From contig CM119267.1 of NCBI GenBank assembly GCA_051294375.1, forward strand, positions 24,935,783-24,999,782: DNA of 64,000 nt. Direction: 5' to 3'. Origin of the DNA: Paraspadella gotoi (Eukaryota > Chaetognatha). Under the pieces are notes generated by a model. The model was not told where the DNA came from and made no database searches. It was given only the letters and a program-made list of their open reading frames with translations. This document shows positions 35,001 to 45,800 of the stretch, in pieces (position 1 is the stretch's first letter; every line of letters begins with the position of its first letter). Made by a program: the position numbers and the translations under genes.

Positions 35001-38000
35001 CGGGATTCTTCATGGTTTCATCCTCACCAAACAATGTGAGCATCTGCTCTGCAAACGCGGACATCCTCCCGAGAGAAAAACGAAAGAGGAAACCTCTTTC
35101 CCGCCTTCTCTTCCTCTTCACATACGCTACCTCAGTACGCCGTCACGAGACAGAATCACTCGTAACCAAGCAAACCAAGAGGGGGAATCCCGCGAAGACT
35201 TCCAGTGAAGTGCCACGCCCACTTGACCGGATGTCGTAGAAGGGGGGATGAGAAGCCGCAAAAACCAGTCCATGGACGAAAACCTGACCTGGAAAACTGA
35301 CGGCCGGATGAAGCAATGGCCGAAAGAGCTGTCGGGCGATCAGACGGCGTCCTTTGGCGTCCCAAGAGCCCTACCCTACGCTTGGGAGGCGGCGAAAAAC
35401 TTGCAAGGCCTGTAGGGACGTCGAGCGTGACTAAGCGGACTGCCACGCCCACGCTTGCAGCTAACAGAACTGGCACAATTGAGTGGTGCCCTTGAGTGGA
35501 GAAGCAAAAAATGGAACGCTTGAGTGACGTCTGAGGAGCAGTCTCCGAAAAGGAATGCCGTGGAGGGCGGAGAACTGGACAGAACTGTCTTGAGATCCAA
35601 AGGGGCAGCGTCAACAACTAAGCGCCGAGACTCGGAGAGGACCAAACCAAAAATCGCCGCCAAACCCGACGAGGCGTCTCCAAGGGGCTTGGCAAGATCG
35701 TCAAGGTGGCCTGTGTCCACTGCACCGGGCCCCTCCGAGCGAAGGGCCTTGACCAAGAGGCGGAGAGCGTTAACGATTTGGAGTCCTTCCGAACGGCGTC
35801 AAACTGAGCGGCAAGGCAACTCTTGAGCAGGGGGACAAAAATCCGCCGGCGAATAAGCATCCGACCAGCGCCTGAAAAGCGCGGTGGGAAAACGTCCCAC
35901 GACAAGAAAGAACGTCTTCCTGGCCGACTGCGCAAGACTCTCCACTGTCTTCAGAGGAGGAACCCTCCTCTGATCCGGAACGGAGACGTCGTCGTCGACT
36001 CGCGCAGAAGTGGCTCAATGAGGAAGGCGTGACCCAGTCACCCTCTCGGAGTGTAAAGGCCGATCCACCGCCAAAGAGGCTGCCAGAAAACGCGAAGTCT
36101 CCAAGTCGCTGGCATAAGAACGAAGACCGACGAAGTACAGCGAAGTACGGCGAAGAATGGCGAACAGAGGCGTCCAAGAACCATGAAGAAAACGTACTTG
36201 GAAAGAAGAGAAATCATTGAAAAATGACAGTCTCAAAAAGAACCCCAAAAACACCCCTCCAAACAAGAACAAGCGAGCCTGAGCCACCCTCCACCACCGG
36301 TGGTGCCAGGGGTGGACGGTGGGTGGTTGTTGGTGGGGAAGAACCATGAAGAATCCCAGTTCCATTTGGAACCATAAATTCTATCATGTAGTTCTTCCCC
36401 ACCAACAAGTGAGCCTGTAACAAGACCAGGTGAAGGCCCGACAAAACAAACAAAGTCGAGTTAGGTGGAGCACAGGAGGAAAACCCCTCTGAACGCCGAA
36501 TATACGCCAAAAGGGCGAAAAAGCAAAAAGACGAAAAAAGAGGAACTCACCGCCGAAGACTCTCCAACTTGAAACGAGACGTGCGGTGAAACTCCTTAAA
36601 TTTGCGACGAACGCTAGAGAAAGCGTTGCTAATTTGGAGAAGAACTGCCTTCATCTGAGAAGGCCTGACCAAAACAGCCCAAAATGGCTGGCGGTGGAGG
36701 AGGCGGTTGAGGCGGCGGCGAAGGCGGCGGCGGAAGAGACATGAGGGTAGACGAGTTGAATAACGCGCGCCTCAGTGCAAAAAACGGAGCGTACTGGACA
36801 AACAAGGGGGACGAAAACAAAGTTTCCCCCCTGCAGCCGTAGGGTGCGCACAGGGCAAACAAGGGGGCCGAAGCAAAATTCTTCCCCCCACAGCCGCGCA
36901 GGGGTGCGTCGAGGGCAAACAAGGGGGGCGAAGCAAGATTCTTCCCCCCGCAGCCACGCACAACAAAGACGGAGAAAAAAGGCGGCCGTGAAGAGAGAAC
37001 TTCAAACAGCCACGTGTCGAAAAATATCTATATTTTAAACTCAAAAAAAGAGAAACGAAAAATATGCAGACACGGTAGGGCAGAGAGGATGTGAAAGAAA
37101 CAAAAAAAGTGCCATCTCTGAAACCTATAAAATCTTAAAGTATACCCATGAGACACTTAATGTGGTAGGTCAGTAAAATTCGATAAAGGCAGGTTTTTTT
37201 TTAAATGCTCATTAAAGTTTTTTAAATTTTTTTATAAAAAATTTTAAGTAGTTTATGGAATATGCTTACAATTTGAATGTCTATATGTCTGTCATTATCT
37301 ACAAAGCATAAGCTTTAATTTGAAACCACTCCCAACTTTTTATTACTTTTTGCTATTGAATATAAGTAAAAATTAAATATTTTTTTTTAAAAAGATTAAT
37401 CAGTTAGTACCATTGAACAGATTATTTCTTAAAAATAAAAATACAAATATGTTCTCAAAATACATTTCTACTTATTAGGTTTCAAAATAAGTTTTTTTTT
37501 TAATTAATAATAATTTTAATATAAAAAATTTAAAAAATAAAAAAAATATTTTGAAAAATATTAATATATACTCTAATTAAGTATTAAAAGTTAAAGCATT
37601 ATGTTTGTTAATATTTTTACACATTTGTCTATAATTAATATTTATCAAATATTGAGTGAGTTATTATTATAATATAATTTTATGAATAAAATTTTTTTTA
37701 ATAAGTAATAAATTATATAATTACTTTTTAAAGCTGGATATGATTTTGAATTAAAGTGCTCAACTAATATTTATCTGTCATTTTATTTGAGATTAAGTTT
37801 TAATTAAATATCACATATTTTTCTTAAAAAAATAAAATTAATTATCTGTATTATTTATTTTTTATAATAAATTTATATCAATTTTTTTTTAAATTTGTTT
37901 TTAGGGCTTAATAAGTAGAAATACATTTTGAGAACCTATTTGTACTTTTATTTTTAAGAAATAATCCGTTTGAAAGAACTGATTGATTATTAATTTTTTT

Positions 38001-41000
38001 TTAAATTATGATTTTTATTTATAATTCAATAACAAAAAATCGTAAAAAGTTGGGAGAGGTCTCAAATTAAAGCTTATGCTCTGTAGATAATGATAGATGT
38101 ATAGACATTAAAATTGTAAGCATTTTCACTAAACTATTTAAACAATTTTATACAAAAATTTTTTAAAAAACCTGCCTTTATCGAATTTTACTGACCTACT
38201 ACATTAAGTGTCTCATGGGTATACTTTAAGATTTTATAGGTTTCAGAGATGGCAGAATTATTCAACAAAAATAATCAAAAAAATATTTTCGAAAAAAGCC
38301 GGGAGACTGTGAGCGGAAGCCGACCAAATTCAAATTTTAATGGGAACAGCATTAAACTAATCCATTATTGGTATTAATTATTGTGTTAAAATATTTTTTT
38401 GCAAAAATGTTCCGAACCATAAGTAATTCGCTAATTAATATTATTTTATTGCTATATAATGTTAAAAATTTTTTTGGAGATTTTAAGTTTTTTTAATTGA
38501 TTCTGATAGAGCTTAAAAAGTTAAGCAAAAAAATATAATTACAACTTTTTAAAATTTTGATGTTTTATTACTAAAATTAGTAAAAACTGCTAAAATCATC
38601 AGATGATGATGATGATGATAATTTTTTAAGGTTTTTCTCAATTTTAACCCACTTATCATCAAAATATTAAAAAAAAATCTTAAAAGCATAAGGATCGTCC
38701 GCAATTGCATGAGAAAAAATCTGGATTGACGACAAATTTTGATACTAAAAAAAAATCAAATTTGAAAAAAAAAAAATTTATAAACAGAAAAGAAAAAGAA
38801 GAAAAGAATAAATAAAGAATAGAAAGGAAAGAAAGAATAGAAAAAAAAATAAGAAAGGAAAGAAAGAAAGAATAGAAAGAAAGAAAGAATAGAAAGGAAA
38901 GAAAGGAAAGAAAGAATAGAAAGGGGAAAAAAGAAAATTAGTTTATAAACAGAAAGAAAAATTCTATTTTGCGACTGTGAAAAAACTTTTTCATTGTCAA
39001 AAGAATAAATATAAAACAGTAAAATAACTTATTTTCGAGTTTAATTTTTAGCAAATGCTTAGACTGGAGTAACATTATTGAAGGTACTTTTGTTTTACTT
39101 TAAGCACGCATAAGCGAGCAGTTTGATCGAACGCGACCTCTCTAAACACTGTCAGCATTCCCAGACAAAAGACAAAGTGAAACTTGAATCAGACTTACGA
39201 AGTGATGTAAAGATTAAAGTGAAATAAAAACCAGATGTTACTATAGCAAAATGATAACATGCACGAATGCGATGCCTAATTTTACGAGTTCAATCCCAAT
39301 TCAAATTTTTTTTTTTAATAAAAATACAGAGAGAGAGAGAGAGAAAAGAAAGAAATCAAATGGCAGCAGCAGAAGCAGCAGGAGAAAAGAGAGAAAAAGA
39401 GAGAGCCCCTGCAGAGCCAGCTGCAGACTCAAAAGTCAGCAGCAAAAGCAGCAGGAGAAAATAGAGAAAAAGAATAAGCCCCTGCAGAGCCAGCTGCAGA
39501 CTCGTTTTTTTCCCCTATGATTATGAATCAGTGAATAAGGAAAAGAGAGAGGGAGAGAAACATGTAATTAAAAGAAAAAAGAGAGAGAGAAATATGAAAA
39601 TAAAAGAGAAAATTTGTTTGTTTTAATAAAACGTAAACAAAACATATTTAATAACTGTCCAATTTTAAGCACATCGATAATGAGAAGCTGTATATAAATT
39701 TTCAGCTTCATAAACCCAAATTTAATCATAAAAAAGGCGATCTATAATTTGGAACGCCGACGACGACGCCTGCGCAAAAGTGTTACAATATCGTCGCAAA
39801 CGCTTAGCGATTGCGACGATAAAAATTATACTTTGTGTAGATAACTTTTCATAAGCTATTTGAATCTGCTTTTAAAAATAAAAAATTCAGAAAAAATTTT
39901 TTGACATTTCCTATCTATAAATAAATATTAAAAAATTAATTACTAATGCTTCTTGCCATTTTAGAAAATTTTGCTCCATTGAAAGTTTTCTCAGAAATGT
40001 ATGAAGTTTCATTTGGAAAGGTTCCCAAATCAAACTTCTGACCCACCCAATTGACGAAGTTTGGCTCTAGCAAAAGCGCGAACAGAAGAAGTGATTCTGT
40101 CTCGTGACAGCGTACTGAGGTAGCGTACGGTAGGGGGAAGAGAAGGCGGGGAAGAGGAAGTTCCCTCTTTCGTTTTTCTCTCGGGAGATGTCGCGTTTGC
40201 AGAGCAGATGCTCACTTGTTGGTGGGGAAGAACTACATGATAGAATTAGGTGTACCCTTTTAGCAGTTGTGCACATTTATCCCTAGCAACATCAGGATGT
40301 CATTATCATCCAATTCCAAGGGACCTGATTGGGGTTGGTGTAACACTTGATTAGGAGCTTGGCGAGCGACTCGGGCAAGACCATCGCGAGAGGCTCCGAC
40401 TTCAGGTCGATCGTTTCGAGTTCTTCTGGAAAGTCTTCAGTTCCGTCGACGCGGAGAGAATTAAAGTCGAGGAAGGCGCTGGGGTTGGCGAAGTTGTACA
40501 TCTTCGAGGAGACGGTGACAATCCTCGATCCGGGGCCCGAACTGGTTTACGGTGCGTGGGTTGAGAGGGAGAGTAGGGTTGATAAACATCAAGAAATGAA
40601 TGAGATGTGGCGAGTAGAAGGAAGAATTCACTTTGAAATTCCTCAAAAATTAGGCGAGATAATCTTTTCTTTTTGATATTCCAGAAAACTACAGGCAAAT
40701 TCAAACAAACCGGAACGAGACAAAACGAGACAAAACTTTTTAAAGGTCAAGAAAAAATCCCATTTCTTCCTTTCGACTTATAACAGATATTTCTTTTTAA
40801 GTCCTTTTTTCTTTTTACGGAATCCTTATCTTCGTTGAGACTTTAAATATCTTCAACATAATTGGAATTCTAGAATTTAAATTCTCTAAACTCTTTTTCT
40901 TCATTTTTCATCCTTCAACTTGTAATCCCTCTCCCCCCCCCCGACCTTTTCAACAAATCCAACAAGAGATTCGTGAGATAAAAGTGAGCCAAGTGATTAA

Positions 41001-41442
41001 CGAAGAGTCCCATCTCGATTCCATCCTCGTTCAGCGCCACCTCGTCGCGACCCACGAGACCGGCGTTGTTGACGAGGACGTCGAGACGCATCTCTCGGCG
41101 CCGGAATTCCTCGGAAAATCGGCGGACCGAGGCGAAGGACGAAAGATCGAGCGCCATGAAGATCACGCGGTCCGGCGACGCCACGGCGCGGATTTCCTTC
41201 AGGGCCGGCGCCGTCCGCGTCTCGTTGCGGCAGGCGAGCACGACCCGGGCGCCGCGCTTGGCCAGGTCCATCGCCGTGGCCCGACCGATGCCCGTATTGG
41301 CGCCGGTTATGATAACCGTCTTGCCGTCCATTCGCGCGGCGCTCGGGCAACGGGTCCCGTCAAAGTAGAGATGACGGGAAAGATCGTAGAGGAGAAAGAG
41401 GAAGGGGAGGATCAGGGAGAGAAGGAGGAGGAATTGATTCAT
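23093..41442 (-). CDS. Retinol-dehydrogenase-like short-chain dehydrogenase with a 16.8-kb intron
   Basis: Exons 40946-41442, 40325-40541, 23384-23551, 23093-23302; 363 aa, all phases consistent. Residues 1-20 form a membrane anchor; TGANTGIG (46-53), [12 protein letters not shown] and YANSK (Tyr241, Lys245) are the SDR cofactor and catalytic motifs. Exons 1-2 carry the Rossmann half and exons 3-4 the catalytic YxxxK half; neither half works alone. The join across 23552-40324 is supported by donor CAG|GTCCCT, acceptor AG|GTTCGC, phase 0 and collinear alignment with the adjacent intronless paralogue. The giant intron holds nested transposons and an assembly gap, so mis-assembly or a split pseudogene cannot be excluded without RNA. 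Confidence 0.85.
23552..24440. other. SDR intron 2, proximal AT-rich part
   Basis: AT-rich intronic sequence without recognisable ORFs. A short segment (CTCATTTACATATTGTAGT, near 23620) also occurs in DBT intron 1 (near 7658), so a dispersed repeat may be present. Confidence 0.4.
24440..25260 (-). mobile_element. MITE-B copy (AT-rich, with CAT/ATG trinucleotide tract), uninterrupted
   Basis: Begins near GAGCCAAACTTTGTCAATGG and includes a (CAT)n tract at about 24755-24770. In reverse complement, 24450-24900 matches the two halves of the copy at 38322-40073, without the HINE insertion found there, so it serves as an empty-site reference. The right limit is uncertain. Confidence 0.6.
25464..25488. 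other. Assembly gap (25 N)
   Basis: Runs of N at the outer end of the left palindrome arm. The bases on each side (GTACAA/GTACAA) belong to the same inverted repeat, which probably caused the break. Confidence 0.99.
25508..25555 (-). ncRNA. Type I hammerhead ribozyme, copy A (canonical core)
   Basis: On the minus strand: CTGATGA (25543-25549), stem II GGCTC/GAGCC with a 7-nt loop, GAAA (25521-25524), a minimal helix III CATG, the cleavage triplet GTC (25515-25517), and flanks ACG/CGT forming the base of stem I. All core positions fit. The palindromic CATG helix III is typical of retroelement hammerheads thought to act as dimers. Confidence 0.75.
26409..26460 (+). ncRNA. Type I hammerhead ribozyme, copy B (two extra loop bases)
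   Basis: CTGATGA 26415-26421, GAAA 26443-26446 and GTC 26450-26452 are intact. The stem II loop is two bases longer (GTGATGAGCC) than in copy A. Confidence 0.7.
27460..27790. repeat. Purine-rich low-complexity tract
   Basis: Some 330 bp of almost pure A/G on the plus strand in the SDR intron. The open frames here reflect composition, not coding. Confidence 0.7.
28145..28537 (+). mobile_element. Truncated left end of DIRS-like family 2
   Basis: Starts with the family's terminal palindrome (GGTTCAAATGGAACC) and GGGATTCTTCA, and matches the left ends at 34979 and 47478 until it breaks off at about 28537, against the hammerhead element. Confidence 0.75.
28553..29248 (+). mobile_element. Hammerhead-bearing element, left part (split by a DIRS-like insertion)
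   Basis: Matches the element at 25800-26490 in the same order: inverted repeat TGTAATGTACAACAAAAGT, TATAAAA at 28723-28729, (CT)n, hammerhead, then GTACCACAATTAAAAA. Its continuation (AACTTTGTTTTTCTC…) is found at 34905-34978, beyond the DIRS-like element. Confidence 0.75.
29167..29216 (+). ncRNA. Type I hammerhead ribozyme, copy C (one extra base in stem II)
   Basis: CTGATGA 29173-29179, GAAA 29199-29202, GTC 29206-29208. An extra C in GAGCCC next to GAAA may weaken the core compared with copy A. Confidence 0.65.
29249..34903 (-). mobile_element. DIRS-like retrotransposon, family 1 (degenerate)
   Basis: A 5.65-kb GC-rich element with inverted termini of about 220 bp (29270-29480 and 34680-34903; shared ATATCGGTCGCC and GTTCGCGCTAG). 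An internal segment (33825-33870) is the inverse of the left outer edge. On the minus strand, 31860-32080 reads [15 protein letters not shown] and, after frameshifts, LSTGPWL and MAFF…DILIL, the pattern of DIRS reverse transcriptase. Downstream, [14 protein letters not shown] (about 31360) fits the DIRS RNase H start. Frames are broken by stops and shifts. The tyrosine recombinase was not identified. It interrupts the hammerhead element without an obvious target duplication. Confidence 0.65.
34905..34978 (+). mobile_element. Hammerhead-bearing element, right remnant
   Basis: Continues the element broken at 29248. It is collinear with 26495-26570 (AACTTTGTTTTTCTTC…ACGAAAGGG), which proves the interruption by the DIRS-like element. 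Confidence 0.75.
37111..38253. mobile_element. AT-rich foldback element with arms of about 370 bp
   Basis: The left arm (from GCCATCTCTGAAACCTATAA) and right arm (to TTATAGGTTTCAGAGATGGC) are inverses over about 370 bp each, around an AT-rich centre (about 37490-37905). Non-coding. It is inserted in DIRS-like family 2; the other copy of that family (near 49710) lacks it. Confidence 0.85.
38322..40073 (+). mobile_element. MITE-B copy split by a HINE-like insertion
   Basis: 38322-38677 and 39821-40073 are the halves of one AT-rich element (CCAAATTCAAATTTTAATGG … ACGAAGTTTGGCTC). They are collinear with the uninterrupted reverse-complement copy at 24440-25260. It sits inside DIRS-like family 2 between …ACTGTGAGCG and GCGCGAACAGAAG, which are continuous at about 49768-49790. 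Confidence 0.75.
38678..39820 (+). mobile_element. HINE-like element, copy 3 (full length)
   Basis: Same 5' end, two minisatellite units (39361-39500) and complete terminal hairpin (ending CGAT at 39820) as copy 1, with extra GAAAG-rich sequence (38800-38930). Inserted in MITE-B at an A-rich site. Confidence 0.75.
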
Positions 41443-42872
41443 CGTTCGACGAAGATGAGAAAAGAGTTTTTGATTCTTGGTTTAAATTAAATGTTGAAAA
41501 CTGAAAAAAACAAATAGTATAACTAAAAATCTCGAAAAAAAAAGACTGGCAAAATGATGAAATAGTAACAAGGCAAAGAATGGGCAAAACTAATTCGGGA
41601 AATATAAAAACCGAAAATCCAAGGGACCGAAATTTCGGAAAACGATAGATTAAATTAAACTAACATAGTTAGGAAAACAAAAACAAAAAGAGACAAAACC
41701 AACGAAAAACGCTGCCGTTCCTGTCTGAAAATTTATGAAAGAGACTAGTTTTATTTGGAATTACAATTGTAATCATAATTACAATTATTAACGTACGAAA
41801 CGAGAAATAGGCGCCGAGCGATACGATTTACGATAAGTAGAGTAACGACGTACGTAAAATACACAATCCGGGGAGAGAAACGTCATTGTTTTTACATGAA
41901 GATGAAAAGTCGAGAGAAGACACTGAATATTATGTCAATTTTATATGTCCTAAAAACTAGTAACAAACAGTAATAGAGGTGCGACGACGGAAGAAATTGG
42001 GTTTTAGTATTATTGAATAGAAAGGCGCGCGAAAATGACAGAAAGAAAATAATTCTTTGGCTTCACTATGTTTATACAAGAACATGCGAGAGAATGCTTT
42101 AATATCAAAGATGATAGTTTAAAAAATCAGAGTATTGGGAGTAAGTTAACCTAATCTAACTTTATAAAAAGAATTATGAAAGATAAGAGAAAAAATGTTT
42201 CTATGAAATAAAAAACCGTAAAATTAAAATTAAAAGGAAAATGACGAATAAGAAAAAAAAAAGATTTTTTTTTAAATTAAAGAGCAATAAAATAAAAAAG
42301 AAGAAAAAAATCTGGATAAAATAATGAAAATCCTGGGTAAGAGAAAAATAACTTTTCAAGCTTCAGGCTTTATAAATCAAGCAATGAAGAGTTTTTGGGG
42401 GGCGAGAAATAAAATAAATATTAAAAGGCGAACAGGAAAAATAAATAAATAAATAAATAAATAAATTAACATTAAGGCAACGTAGACATGGGCGTGCGAA
42501 TCGCCCGTTTCACCGTATATTCCGAAAGACGAGGAAGAAAACAAAAACAAAAGATGAAAAAAATCAAAATCTGGAGATTCTGTGCTGAAAATTCAATAAT
42601 AAGTGAAAAACGAGATGAGAATCGTCATGAAAAAAAGTCCGACCGGTCATCGTCTACATCGTTTTAATTGAGAGAGGGGAAATTCCAAGAAAAAAAAACA
42701 AAAAAAATTGATTGTTTTACTCGACTATTTTTTTTCCTTGTTTTGTCTTTTTGCACCAAAAAAAGTCGACCTCCACCCACTAACATTGGCTCACAGTTCC
42801 CACAATTACTTTTGCTCTTTCAGCTTCTACTGGCAGCTCATTTTTGCTCTTCATCTCAAGTTTCGCTCCACC
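41443..42872. other. Intergenic region between the LRR-Ig receptor and the SDR gene
   Basis: 1.4 kb of AT-rich DNA between two minus-strand genes, with an (AAAT)n run near 42447-42470. It should hold the receptor's 3' UTR and the SDR promoter. No other gene seen. Confidence 0.5.
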
Positions 42873-45800
42873 TCAAACTTCGGTCCCGATTTCTGGATCG
42901 AAAGGAATCGCATCGCGTCCGTCATCGATGTCGTCGTCAACTGCGTAGACTTCCACGTCGCCCTCGACGACGGCGAAGGGCGCGGCGGCCACCGGCGGCG
43001 CCGCTTCGGCGACGATCGTTTCCGCGACGTAAAATGCCACGCCTCCCGAGGGTGGCTGGGGTGAGGAAGGGGCGAAGGCCTCCACTCTCTCATCCACCGG
43101 TTGCTGCATCATCATTATCACCGCCGCCGCAACACTCTCGTCAACGACGGGCGATTCGACTTCGTCGCCGCCGGCCCACATCCGCTCATCGGGCGCCGCC
43201 TCTGTTACGCCGGCTGAGCGCGGCAGATCTCGAATAAGCGCCGCGTGGATCGAGGCCGAAGGGTAAGGGTCTACCGGCGCCATGGGACGCTGGAGAAACT
43301 CGTCGCCGTCTACTTCGACGTCGTGAAAGGGCGCGGTGAATGAAGCAGCGGCGCCTTGATCGTCGGCGTCTTCGTCGTCGCGTCGAGACATCAGCGCCGA
43401 TCTCTCGCTTCTCTTAAAGACTCCGGCGACGATATCCTCGTAGCCGAATGAATAACTGGAGAATTGGGAATTTTTGTAAGTAAATTTAATTAAATAATTA
43501 TATAATGGTAAAATACTTGGTTTTAAATACAATACATCGTGTTTTTGACTTTCTTTTCGTTGCGTTTTAAATTTAGAGAAAAAGTGTTATTTGTTACAAA
43601 CAACGATTTTTAATATAAATATTAAGGCGGGCCAAAATTGAACACTTTTTATAACTTCTAGTTCTCTCAAAAAAATTTCTTTTTTTCTTTTATTACGAAA
43701 TCGATTTTCAATGCAACTTTTTGCATTAGTTCATTTGGTTGTTGCACTGAAGTTTTTAAATATTTATTAATATATAACAAATACAATTTTTTTAGAAAAA
43801 TTGTATTTTTTAAAAACGGAATTCTATAGAGCTTAAAAAGTTAAATGAAGGTTAGTACTACAATTTTTAAATATTTTAAATAAATAAGAGGTAGTTTTAA
43901 CAATAAATATTCTTTCTGATAACATCATTTGAAATACATTTATAAACAAATATTTTTACCACTCAAATAAGGACCCACCGTTTCTTGGAGAGGCCTCCAT
44001 TTCCGGCGCTCTTAGGGGGGGTGTCCGGAGTAGAGTATTGACGAAAGACAACGCTGTCCGAACTGTTGTGACAATCGAGCTTGAGCGCGTTCGTCTTCGT
44101 CGTGCAGAAAATGAAAGCGCCGGCGAGGAGGAAGAAGACGATGAGGACGGCGCCGGTCACGACGCCACCGAGAATGACGCCGCCGTTGGCGTGGCGTTGT
44201 CGATGATGATGGCGCTTGTTGACGAGAGTCTTGCGACCGCCGTCGGGGACATCGTCGTTCTTCGCGTCGTCGTCGGGAACGTCGTCGTAGTCGTCGTCGT
44301 CGTAATCGAGGGAAGAGGATAAGATTTCCATTTTCTCCGGAATCGTTCGTTGATCGGCGAAAATATCGTCGTCGCCGCCGAAACGACGCCGGACGAAGAT
44401 CGTCGTCGTCGTTTCCACGAATCCGGCAGCGTTTTTGGCTCGACATTTGAATTCGCCGGAAGTGGCGTTGGTGACGGCGGAGACGCGGAGAGTCGACGTC
44501 AGCGTGGGAGGATTTCGAGAAGAGTCCGTCCACTCGAAGACGGCGAACGACGACGACGACGACTTTTTTGGTGTCGTCGTCGTCGTCGTCGTCGTTTTGA
44601 GCCGAAGAAGTTTTCTTCCGTTGCGAAACCAAATCATCGGAGCAACGGGATCCATTGTCACTCTGAAATGTAAACAATGAAAAGATACGTTACACTGAGC
44701 TGTACAGTGTACTGAATACATTTAATACGGAAAGTAACAAACCTGCACGTGACGTTTTTCGCGACGCCTTCGTCCACCGTCAAAGCCACCTTGGGCGACG
44801 TGGCGAGGAGTTCCGGCGCGCAGGCGAAGCGGCGCTCGTCTGCACTCGCGGCGCCGCCTTCGTCCCACCCCCGGCCCTGCAGGCGCTTGGGCGTTGCGCA
44901 GGCGGTGGAGGCGCCGACGCCGCCGTCGAAGGTCACGTTTTCTCGGCGGACGAAGGAGTTCAGCCACCGGAGGCGACAGTCGCAATGCCACGGGTTGTGA
45001 AAGAGCGTGAGGAGGCGGAGGCGACCCGTCAAGGGGACTTTACCTAAAGGGCGAGGAAAAATATAGACCTGAGGGTTGTGCGGGGTAATTCGGAACATTT
45101 TTGGAGGTATTCAAATTTTTTACATAGTAAGTTTATTTAAAAAAAAAAAAATTCTGGTAATATAACTAGGAAAGTGTCCTCACAACAGATTGATGTAGTC
45201 GTTTTTATCCTTCCGTTTTACCCCACTTAATATATTATGTATAATTTTTTATAATATTACAAAAATCTTAAAAGCAGAAGGATCGTCGCAATCGCATAAG
45301 AAAAATCTGGATTGACGACAAATTTTGATACTAAAAAAAATCAAATTTGAAAAAAAAAAAAATTATAAACAGAAAGAAAAATTATATTTTGCGATTGTCA
45401 ATTAAAAAAAATAATAAAGTACAGAGGAAAATTCAAGTTACAGTTTCTGAAAAAAAAAAGAAGAAAAAAAAATTGTCAAAAAATAAACTGAGAAAAAAAA
45501 AAGAAATAAAAACCCGATGTTGCGATAGCAAAATGATAACATGCACGAATGCGATGCCTAATTTTACGAGTTCAATCCTAATGCAATTTTTTTTTAAATA
45601 AAAAATATTTTTGCAACCATTCCCGCAATTATTTGTTTGCTCTGTTTTCTTTTCAGAAAAAAAAAAAGAAATCAAAAGGAAGCAGCAGAAGCAGCAGGAG
45701 AAAAGAGAGAAAACGAATAAGCCCCTGCAGAGCCAGCTGCAGACTCAAAAGGCAGCAGCAGAAGCAGCAGGAGAAAAGAGAGAAAACGAATAAGCCCCTG

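Larger units (their letters stand above)
34979..40247 (-). mobile_element. DIRS-like element, family 2, copy 1, carrying nested insertions
   Basis: Inverted termini 34979-35165 and 40074-40247. An internal complementary region at about 36325-36415 joins the inverses of the left and right outer edges. A tandem repeat of roughly 60 bp lies at 36790-36960. Collinear with the copy at 47478-49945, except for a foldback element at 37111-38253 and MITE-B plus HINE at 38322-40073. Minus-strand frames such as 35376-35756 may be gag-like remnants, but no enzyme domain was seen. Confidence 0.65.

Noticed and set aside
40984-41490. Plus-strand 168-aa ORF opposite SDR exon 1
   Set aside because: Shadow frame; the minus strand encodes the conserved Rossmann motifs.
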